From CAZGOM01 sp964542875 (lineage in GTDB: Bacteria > Planctomycetota > Phycisphaerae > Phycisphaerales > Phycisphaeraceae), in the NCBI GenBank assembly GCA_964542875.1, contig CAZIWA010000061.1, positions 1 through 31,862 of the forward strand: DNA of 31,862 nt. Direction: 5' to 3'. Below the pieces are notes generated by a model. The model made no database searches. It was not told the origin of the DNA and saw only the letters and a program-made list of their open reading frames with translations. Of this stretch, positions 23,135-29,868 are shown one piece after another. The translations under genes and the position numbers were made by a program. Position 1 is the stretch's first letter; every line of letters begins with the position of its first letter.

Positions 23135-23659
23135 TTAGCTGGGGATGGCGGTTTGCTTTGTTTCTGTTTCTTCCAGTTCATCGGGGGAGACACGCAGCCA
23201 TGCGTCGCGGGTGGCTGGAAGGGCTTGTTCCCAGGTGAGGGTGGAGCCGTGGCTGGCGGCGGGCCATCCGTCGCGCAGGAGGGGGAGGCATTCCTCGAAC
23301 GTGAGGTCGGGGTGGATGCTGGTGGATTCCCAGCCGTAGCGGTAGGCGGGCTCCCAATCGGCGAAGGATGCGTCGGGGGGGCAGTAGGGACGGGAACGGA
23401 AGGTTTCTTCCCAATGGGCGGTTTCGACGACGGGGTCGTAGGTTTCTTCCGCATTTTTGCCGATGTAGGCTCCGGCGATGGCGCCGATGGCAGCGCCGGT
23501 GATGGCACCGATGGGGCCGGCGACGACTGCGCCCGCGGTTGCGCCGGCGAGAGCGCCGCTGGTGGCGCCGATGCCGACGCCCAGGGGGTGCGCGCCGGGC
23601 TCGCCGGTGAGGGGGTCGAGGGAGGGGTTACGTTTGTGGTGATGGGTGTGAGCGGTCAT
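23135..23659 (-). CDS. Glycine-zipper domain protein, function unknown
   Basis: 174 residues. After a histidine-rich start (MTAHTHHHKRNPSLDP), residues 25-68 form a glycine-zipper: GVGIGATSGALAGATAGAVV...GAITGAAIGAIAGAYIGK, with Gly/Ala at regular spacing, typical of membrane-inserting or oligomerising helices. The remaining 105 residues are acidic and aromatic (WEETFRSRPYCPPDASFADWEPAYRYGWEST), with two related segments around FADWEPAYRYGWES and WEQALPATRDAWLRV, suggesting an internal repeat of a W-x(n)-R-x-a-W pattern. Similar proteins occur as stress-related proteins in proteobacteria and planctomycetes; the role is unknown. AAGGGG lies six bases before the ATG. It sits between two other small genes on the same strand. 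Confidence 0.75.
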   Translation of the reverse strand: MTAHTHHHKRNPSLDPLTGEPGAHPLGVGIGATSGALAGATAGAVVAGPIGAITGAAIGAIAGAYIGKNAEETYDPVVETAHWEETFRSRPYCPPDASFADWEPAYRYGWESTSIHPDLTFEECLPLLRDGWPAASHGSTLTWEQALPATRDAWLRVSPDELEETETKQTAIPS

Positions 23660-23697
23660 GGAGGGCCCCTTGAAGTTCGTGTGTGAAGGAGAGGGGG

Positions 23698-23910
23698 TTA
23701 TTTCTTTACGGGGTTGCCGAGGGTGGCTTCACAGCGTTGGGTTTTGGGGTCGCACTTTTGGTTGGAGGTTTGTTCGGGGGGGATGACGGGGGCCTTGGCC
23801 TGGCCGGGGTTTTCTTCGGGGTATCCGCCGCCCGGGCTGGAGCGAACCTGGGAGGTTTGCTTGGGGGCTTCGTGCTGGTCGGTTTTGCGTGTTCGGGCTT
23901 TGGTGGCCAT
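23698..23910 (-). CDS. 70-residue hydrophilic protein, function unknown
   Basis: A 70-residue protein rich in Lys, Pro, Gln and Thr (MATKARTRKTDQHEAPKQTS...), with a CDPKTQRC segment whose two cysteines could form a loop or bind metal. It is probably disordered. AAAGGA lies seven bases before the ATG at 23908-23910. It is the first of three consecutive short minus-strand genes (23910 to 22947), each with a good Shine-Dalgarno sequence, which supports it as real despite its size. No homologous family is recognised. Confidence 0.55.
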   Translation of the reverse strand: MATKARTRKTDQHEAPKQTSQVRSSPGGGYPEENPGQAKAPVIPPEQTSNQKCDPKTQRCEATLGNPVKK

Positions 23911-24444
23911 GGCGTTGTCCTTTACAAGGAAGGGATACGGGGGAGTCGCTTATCGGACTTTGTTTGTCTGCATTGAAGATTAATTCGGTCGGGTTGGCGG
24001 ATGTAGCGGGAGAATCAGGGTGAGGGGCGTCGGCGTTGGCTGAAAGGGATATCGGGGGATTCCCCGGGGGGAGGGGGGTGCCAAAGAAGAGCGAGGGTCT
24101 GGATGGAAGCAGTTGTCGATTTTCCATGCGCCGGGTTGCCGGGTGACGGGGTACCGGGCGAACATGAGGCGCAGGAATGCGGCATCAAGCCTGATCGGCA
24201 CGGCGTTTTTCAAAGCCTTGGCAAATCTGACTTTGCAAGGATCCAGGTGCGGAAGCTCTTGAATCTTCAAATGCTTCACGCGGCACGGGGGTGGAGTTTC
24301 CTGATGGCCGTATCAAGGAATTCCTTAGGGCGGAGCCGGGCTGGAGCGGATATGGTTCAACTGGAGCCAAATGGGTTGTATCTGGCTCATGAGTTGAGTG
24401 ATGAGCAAGCCTTGTTTTGCTTGTAACAGGGGAGATGTGAGTCC
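23911..24444. other. 534-bp region without a convincing gene
   Basis: Two overlapping open frames exist on opposite strands (24103-24426 +, 107 codons; 23980-24279 -, 100 codons, GTG start). Neither has a clear ribosome-binding site or a recognisable domain. The minus frame contains a protein-like stretch, ALKNAVPIRLDAAFLRLMFA, that could be a gene remnant. The base composition is less GC-biased at third positions than in neighbouring genes. A 12-bp palindrome AAGGAATTCCTT lies near 24316. Promoters for the small minus-strand genes and for the methyltransferase gene should lie here, but none stands out. Confidence 0.4.
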
Positions 24445-25347
24445 ATGGGAGCTGAAAACGCGTTTATCCACTTTCATTCAAATGCATTTGAATTACAGGT
24501 TTCGTTTCAGCCGCGTCGCTTGAGCACGAAGAATTTGTCAACAATTGGTGTGGTTGAGACTACGGCGATCGGCGAGGGAGAAGAGTTTGCCCGATGGGTG
24601 CTGGAGTTTGCGGGGCTTAATGCGGGGGCTTACCGGTCGCAGCCGCTGATCCGGAGGGTGCCGGCGTGCCTGCGGGCGCTGGGTGTGCCCAATGAGAGCG
24701 CGGCGAGGGCCAAACTGCGCCAGGACCCGGGGCTGTTGAGCGTGGCGATCAATGCGTTTCTGGTGGGGGTGACGGAGTTTTACCGTGATCCGGCGGCCAT
24801 GCGAGACCTGGAAGCGCTGGTGGATGCGAAGCCCGGTTTTTTCAAGAACTGCAAAGTATGGAGCGTGGGGTGCTCAACAGGGGCGGAGGCCTATACGCTG
24901 GGCATGGTGATGGACAGCCGGGGTTTGCTGGAGGGGGGGAAACTGGTGGGATCAGACTGCCGGGGAGCGGCGATCAAGCATGCGCGCGACGGGGTGTACC
25001 CCAAAGAGCTGATCAAGGGAATACCGGCGGAGTATGAGCGTTATCTTGATGCGTGCGGAACGGAACACGTGGCCGTGAAGCCAAGATTGATGGAGATGGC
25101 GGCGTGGCATATCCGCGATGCGCTGGAAGACGCGGGGTGGGATGAACTTTTCCATGTGGTGGCGTGCAGGAACATGGCGATCTATCTCAATCGTGACACC
25201 ACGGATAGACTGTGGGGTCGGCTGTATGATTCACTGTTGCCGGGGGGGCTGCTCTTGACGGGTCGGGCGGAAACGGTGCCTGATGGTCTTGGGATGGCGC
25301 GAGTGGGCTGCAGCATCTACAGGAAAGAATGTCGGACATGGCGATGA
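24445..25347 (+). CDS. CheR-type SAM-dependent methyltransferase
   Basis: 300 residues. An N-terminal helical region includes FARWVLEFAGLNAGAYRSQPLIRRVPACLRALGV, the alpha-helical CheR_N domain. It is followed by FYRDPAAM, the SAM-binding strand KVWSVGCSTGAEAYTLGM with GCSTG at 142-146, and the DELFHVVACRNMAIYLN block with CRN at 241-243 typical of CheR. The family methylates glutamates of chemoreceptors. The usual GEEPYS after GCST is GAEAYT here, so the SAM-proximal glutamate is retained and the next is lost. No receptor, CheA, CheW or CheB gene is present. The gene overlaps the hybrid kinase by 19 bp, so the methylated partner may be that kinase's coiled coil; this is inference. GGGGAG precedes the ATG at about ten bases. 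Confidence 0.82.
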   Translation: MGAENAFIHFHSNAFELQVSFQPRRLSTKNLSTIGVVETTAIGEGEEFARWVLEFAGLNAGAYRSQPLIRRVPACLRALGVPNESAARAKLRQDPGLLSVAINAFLVGVTEFYRDPAAMRDLEALVDAKPGFFKNCKVWSVGCSTGAEAYTLGMVMDSRGLLEGGKLVGSDCRGAAIKHARDGVYPKELIKGIPAEYERYLDACGTEHVAVKPRLMEMAAWHIRDALEDAGWDELFHVVACRNMAIYLNRDTTDRLWGRLYDSLLPGGLLLTGRAETVPDGLGMARVGCSIYRKECRTWR

Positions 25348-27584
25348 GATGGGACTGGACAATCTTAACGCGTCCGCCGGCATGGCTGTCATTGCCGGTG
25401 ACGTGCATGTTGATCGTGCAGATGGCGTTGCTGCGGCTGGGGTTTTACAACGACCAGGTTTACCCGGTGGCGTACACGCTGCCGCTGCTTCTGGCGCTGT
25501 GGCACAAGGATGTGGGGCAGTTGTGGCTGATGGCGGTGGCGATGCTTTTTTTGTCGGTGGCGAAGCAGTTCTGGTTTGACGAGGTGCGGATTGACGTGAG
25601 GGCGGACCGGCCGTTTTTGCTTCTGGCGATGCAGTGGCTGAGCGTGCTGGTGGTGGCGTGCGCGGTGCATGCGGCGCTTTACTTCCGGCTTAAGATGATG
25701 GGCGCCCATGATGGATTGGCGCGGGTGAACGCCGAGCTGCATACGGCCAATGAAGAACTGATGAGCCGGGAAGAAGAGATCACCCGGCAGAATGAAGAAC
25801 TGCAGTCGCAGACTTCCGAACTGCAAGAGCAGACGCAGCATGTGCAGAGCCAGTCCCATGAGCTGTTGACGCTGAACCAGGAGCTTTCGGCGCGCGAAGC
25901 GACGCTGCAGACGCTTTTGAAGCTGGTGGGATCGACAAGCGATGAAGGCAAGATCCTTGATGAAATGTGCGCGTTTGCGCCCAGGCTGCTGCCGGAGGCC
26001 GAGGCGGCGGTAATCCTGGAAGAGATCAACGGGGAGCTGAAGGTGCACTCGCATTGCGGGGTGAAGAAAACGGACCTGAAGCCGGTGACGCTGGCGCGGG
26101 CCAAGGGATTGGCGAGCCTGGTGATCGACAGGGGGGTGCCGGCGCACATCCCGGACCTGGGGCTGCGGCCTGACCTGAGCGCGCCATTTGGCGAAGGGCA
26201 TGGGTTTAGAAGCATTCTGGCCGTGCCGGTGTACCGGAACCAGAGGGTTATCGGCGTGCTTGAGGTGTATCGGAGCGACGCGGGTGAGTGGACCGACCGG
26301 CAGGCGGCGCTTTTGAACTGGCTGGCGGGGCAGTGCGGGCGTGCGTGGGAATTGATAAGGCTGAGAAACCAATTGCGCGAGCGCGAGACGCAGATGAGCC
26401 TGCTGAATGAAAGCCTGGACCAGCAAGTGCGCCTGAGGACCAAGGAACTGGAAGCGCAGACGATGGAACTGCGGCGGCTGGCATCGCAGCTTTCGACGGC
26501 GGAGCATCGGGAACGCCGCCGACTGGCGCAGGTGCTGCATGATGACCTGCAGCAATTGCTGGTGGCGGCGCGGATGCGGCTGAGCCTGCCGGGATCGCCG
26601 GCGGGGCCGTGGCGGCAGGAGACGGAAGAGCTGCTGCGCCGGTCGATTGAACTTTCACGATCGCTGGTGACGGATTTGAGTCCCCCTGTGCTGTTTCAGG
26701 CGAGCTTTGAAGTGTCGATGGAGTGGCTGGCCAAGCGCTTTAAACAGCAGCACGGGCTGACGGTGATGTTGAACTGCGAGCCGGATGTGGAGCCGCCTTC
26801 GGACGACTGGCGGATCTTCCTGTTTACCGCGCTTAACGAGTGTCTGTTCAACATCGTGAAGTATGCGGGGGTGAGCTCGGCGCGGGTGGATGTGGGCCGG
26901 AAGCCGGACCATATCTTCATCTGCGTGTCCGACCATGGGACGGGTTTTGATGTGGCGGCAGCGGGGATGAAAGCCGAATCCGGCGAGAGCTTCGGGCTCT
27001 TTAGCATCCGGCAGCGGATGAGCCTGCTGGGGGGGCGCATCTCGGTGCTGAGCCATTACGGGCAGGGGACGCGGATCGAATTCGTGGTGCCGCTGACACA
27101 AGGGGGAACGGTGCCCAAAGGCGAGACCGACAAGCCTTCGGAGTGGGAGGCATTGGGCAAAGGCCTGAGCCCTATGCAGCCGCAGGCATCCGGCGGTGAC
27201 CAGGCTGTGCGCGTGCTGCTGGCCGATGACCATCAGATGCTGCGCGAAGGCGTGGCGGCCATGCTGGTGGCGCATCGGGACATCGAGGTGGTGGCACAGG
27301 CGCGTGATGGGCTGGAGGCGATTGAACTGGCCATGCTGCACCGGCCGGATGTGGTTGTGATGGACTTGAATATGCCCAGGCTGGGGGGGCTGGAGGCGAC
27401 ACGCATCCTGCATCAACGGCTGCCGGACACGATCGTGATCGGGATGTCGATGGATGACCGGGAAGAGCTGGCGGCGAGCATGATTCGCGCAGGCGCGGTG
27501 GCTTATGTGACCAAGGGCGGGCCGACGGACCAACTGGTGGAAGAGATCCGGCAGGCGGTGCGGGGGCGGAAGAAGAGTGGATGA
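25329..27584 (+). CDS. Membrane hybrid histidine kinase: TM, coiled coil, GAF, HisKA_3/HATPase, receiver
   Basis: 751 residues. Three or four hydrophobic segments lie within residues 16-119. A glutamine/glutamate-rich coiled coil follows at about 125-200 (ANEELMSREEEITRQNEELQ), then a GAF-like domain at about 205-350. The HisKA_3 phosphoacceptor is His404 in RRRLAQVLHDDLQQLL. HATPase_c has the N-box near Asn503 (NECLFNIVKYAG) and DHGTGFD near 538. A NarL-type receiver spans 626-745, with acidic pair Asp633-Asp634, phosphoacceptor Asp679 (VVVMDLNMP) and Lys in VTKGG. There is no LuxR-type HTH after the receiver, although HisKA_3 kinases usually work with NarL regulators. The start overlaps the CheR gene; AGGAAAG precedes ATG 25329, and ATGs at 25338 and 25344 are alternatives. 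Confidence 0.87.
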   Translation: MSDMAMRWDWTILTRPPAWLSLPVTCMLIVQMALLRLGFYNDQVYPVAYTLPLLLALWHKDVGQLWLMAVAMLFLSVAKQFWFDEVRIDVRADRPFLLLAMQWLSVLVVACAVHAALYFRLKMMGAHDGLARVNAELHTANEELMSREEEITRQNEELQSQTSELQEQTQHVQSQSHELLTLNQELSAREATLQTLLKLVGSTSDEGKILDEMCAFAPRLLPEAEAAVILEEINGELKVHSHCGVKKTDLKPVTLARAKGLASLVIDRGVPAHIPDLGLRPDLSAPFGEGHGFRSILAVPVYRNQRVIGVLEVYRSDAGEWTDRQAALLNWLAGQCGRAWELIRLRNQLRERETQMSLLNESLDQQVRLRTKELEAQTMELRRLASQLSTAEHRERRRLAQVLHDDLQQLLVAARMRLSLPGSPAGPWRQETEELLRRSIELSRSLVTDLSPPVLFQASFEVSMEWLAKRFKQQHGLTVMLNCEPDVEPPSDDWRIFLFTALNECLFNIVKYAGVSSARVDVGRKPDHIFICVSDHGTGFDVAAAGMKAESGESFGLFSIRQRMSLLGGRISVLSHYGQGTRIEFVVPLTQGGTVPKGETDKPSEWEALGKGLSPMQPQASGGDQAVRVLLADDHQMLREGVAAMLVAHRDIEVVAQARDGLEAIELAMLHRPDVVVMDLNMPRLGGLEATRILHQRLPDTIVIGMSMDDREELAASMIRAGAVAYVTKGGPTDQLVEEIRQAVRGRKKSG

Positions 27585-27771
27585 AGAGAGGCCCGCGTCG
27601 GGTGTCCTGCGTCGCGCGCTCAAAAGGCGGAGTCAAGAAGTAGAGGGTAATGGTGCAGTACGATGTAGGCAAAGGCCTGATAGCAGGGATGATTTTCGCG
27701 TTTAATAATAACTGTTGACATTGGGTCCCTTGTCGGGCCGGGTGCTCATTTTTCAGCAAAAGGGCGTGATG

Positions 27772-29442
27772 ATGGCTATTTCTCTGCAACCGTCGCATCT
27801 CAAGCGCTATAAAGACATCGCCTGGATCATCTACCGGTATGGGTCGAGCCAGATCGGCAAGTCCAAGGAATTGGAAAAGATCGTCGGGGAAGACCAGAAA
27901 GCGCATACGGCGGAGGACCTGGCCAGTGCGGCTGCTGCGGAAGAATTGGCCAACGATCTGGAGAAGATGGGGCCGACTTTCATCAAGATCGGGCAGTTGC
28001 TTTCCACACGCGCGGATTTGCTGCCGGCGCCGTACATTCTGGCGCTGGCCCGTTTGCAGGACAAGGTGAAGCCATTTGATTTCGCCGAGGTGGACAAGGC
28101 GATCACCCAGGAGCTTGGGGTGAGGACATCGCGGGCTTTCAGTTGGATCGATCCCAAGCCGATTGCGGCGGCGTCACTGGGGCAGGTGCACCAGGCGACG
28201 ATGCGCGACGGCCGGAGCGTGGCGGTGAAGGTGCAGCGGCCGGGCATCCGGGAAGAACTGGTCAACGACCTGGATTCGCTGCATGAAATCGCCGTGCTGC
28301 TGGACGACCACACCGAGTTCGGCAAGAAATACGAACTGGCGCGAATGCTGGAAGACCTGCGCAAGAACCTGATGCAGGAACTGGACTACCGGCAGGAGGC
28401 GCAGAACCTGGTGACGCTGGGAAGGAACCTGAAGGAATTCGACAGGATCGTGGTGCCGCAACCCATCGACGATTACACGACTTCGCGCATCCTGACGATG
28501 GAGTACATCAAGGGACACAAGATCACCAAGCTGAGCCCGGTGGTGAGGATCGAAATCGATGGCGGCGTGCTGGCCGAGCAATTGTTTGAGGCGTACCTGA
28601 AGCAGATTCTGATCGATGGATTTTTCCATGCCGATCCGCATCCGGGTAATGCGCTGTTGACCGAGGATTCGCGGGTGGCGCTGCTGGACCTGGGAATGGT
28701 GGCGCGGGTTTCGCCGGGCGTGCAGGATGGGCTGATCCAGATTCTGCTGGCGATCAGCGAGGGACGCGGCGAAGCGGCGGCAAGGTATCTGATCAACATC
28801 AGCGAGAAGCGGGAAAGCTTCGATGAACGGGAGTTCATCCGAGTGGTTTCCGACATGGTGGCCGTGCATAAGGATGCGAGCCTCAAGCAGCTTGCGGTGG
28901 GGCGCATCCTGATGGATATCTCCAAGACCGCAGCGGACCACGGGGTGCGCACGCCAAGCGAGTTCACCACGCTGGGCAAGACGCTGATGAACCTGGACCA
29001 ACTTGGCACCACGCTGGACCCGGACTTTAACCCCAATGAATCGATCCGGAAGAACTCAACCTCCATCATTCAGCGGAGGATCACCAGCAGCTTCACCATC
29101 GGAAGCCTGTACAGCGGTGCGCTGGAGGCCAAAGAGTTTGCCCAGCAACTGCCGGGCCGAGTGAACAAGATCCTGGATAAAGTGGCCAACAACGAACTGG
29201 AAGTGTCGATCGATGCGATCGATGAAGACAAGCTGATGTCGGGCTTTCAGAAAGTGGCCAACCGGATCGCGGTGGGGCTGATCCTTTCAGCATTGATCAT
29301 CGGCGCGGCGCTGCTGGCGACGGTGGAAACGGATATCAAGATCATGGGGTATCCGGCGCTGGCGACGATCCTGTTCATCGGGGCGGCGGCGGGGGGGATC
29401 GCACTGACGGTGCATATCCTGATCAATGACAGGAAGGGTTGA
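27772..29442 (+). CDS. ABC1/UbiB-family atypical protein kinase-like protein
   Basis: 556 residues from ATG 27772, with AAAGGG about seven bases upstream; ATG 27769 is adjacent. The family core is clear: LGPTFIKIGQLLSTRADLLP-like segment (KMGPTFIKIGQLLSTRADLL), AAASLGQVHQATMRDGRSVAVKVQRPGI with the alanine-rich loop and ATP-site lysine, FFHADPHPGNALL and LLDLGMVARV. Two C-terminal hydrophobic segments (about 505-525 and 530-550) anchor it in the membrane. UbiB/COQ8 proteins support isoprenoid-quinone synthesis or lipid metabolism by ATPase activity; the exact target here is unknown, and this bacterial group is often called AarF/UbiB. No ubiquinone or menaquinone gene is adjacent. Confidence 0.9.
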   Translation: MAISLQPSHLKRYKDIAWIIYRYGSSQIGKSKELEKIVGEDQKAHTAEDLASAAAAEELANDLEKMGPTFIKIGQLLSTRADLLPAPYILALARLQDKVKPFDFAEVDKAITQELGVRTSRAFSWIDPKPIAAASLGQVHQATMRDGRSVAVKVQRPGIREELVNDLDSLHEIAVLLDDHTEFGKKYELARMLEDLRKNLMQELDYRQEAQNLVTLGRNLKEFDRIVVPQPIDDYTTSRILTMEYIKGHKITKLSPVVRIEIDGGVLAEQLFEAYLKQILIDGFFHADPHPGNALLTEDSRVALLDLGMVARVSPGVQDGLIQILLAISEGRGEAAARYLINISEKRESFDEREFIRVVSDMVAVHKDASLKQLAVGRILMDISKTAADHGVRTPSEFTTLGKTLMNLDQLGTTLDPDFNPNESIRKNSTSIIQRRITSSFTIGSLYSGALEAKEFAQQLPGRVNKILDKVANNELEVSIDAIDEDKLMSGFQKVANRIAVGLILSALIIGAALLATVETDIKIMGYPALATILFIGAAAGGIALTVHILINDRKG

Positions 29443-29479
29443 TAAGGCGAAATGCATTTGATTCATGCGAATGCGCAGC

Positions 29480-29517
29480 AAGACATGCTTACGCAGACGA
29501 AAGCATGGCACCCGAAG
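29480..29517. repeat. Dispersed repeat, AAGACATGCT family, copy 2
   Basis: AAGACATGCTTACGCAGACG followed by AAAGCATGGCACCCGAAG. The ATGCTTACGC / AAGCAT parts are partly inverted, suggesting a small hairpin. It matches copy 1 at 3240-3278. Confidence 0.6.
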
Positions 29518-29575
29518 TTTTGAGTCGCTACGTTCAGGGCATCCGATGGCGGCCCTCAGCCTAACCCTTTCCCAG

Positions 29576-29814
29576 TGGACTGATCATTCCCCAAGTTTTG
29601 AAATGAGCGTTGGATGTGCAGAAGCGAAGAGGAAGAGTTTTACCGCGAAGGCGCGAAGACGCGAAGTTAAGAGGCGGAAAAGTCAGAGTCGGGAAAGGGT
29701 GAAGACAAAGGCAGACGGAGTTAGGTCGTTACGGGGTGGCTGGCGTGGACGTGGGCTGTTGATTCCCGAGGTCACTTGTCATGTCTTCCAGAAACTTGGG
29801 TAATGATCAGCCCA
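29576..29814. mobile_element. Possible MITE-like element with 23-bp imperfect terminal inverted repeats
   Basis: The left end TGGACTGATCATTCCCCAAG (29576-29595, then TTT) matches the reverse complement of the right end (29792-29814), with 21 of 23 positions identical. The inner 19 bp have one mismatch. The interior of about 190 bp has no coding potential. It appears to sit in the centre of a dispersed repeat copy whose uninterrupted versions are at 6392-6484 and 18563-18615. CCCA flanks both ends or forms part of the ends, so a target duplication is not certain. Confidence 0.4.
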
Positions 29815-29868
29815 AAGGGAGAGGGGGTAAGAACTGTTGCGGTGAGATGTTTGGCGTAAACTAGTCCC

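Larger units (their letters stand above)
29443..29868. repeat. Intergenic repeat cluster, no gene
   Basis: It contains a copy of the AAGACATGCT repeat (29480-29517), the two halves of a CCCTCA...GGGAGAGGG repeat (29551-29574 and 29811-29845) and, between them, an inverted-repeat-bounded segment. Within that segment is ACCGCGAAGGCGCGAAGACG (about 29642-29661), a type of GCGAAG repeat widespread in bacteria. No open frame with support is present. Confidence 0.55.

Noticed and set aside
27715..27743. TTGACA at 27715 as a -35 box for the UbiB-family gene
   Set aside because: No acceptable -10 hexamer 15-19 bp downstream; the region there is GC-rich.
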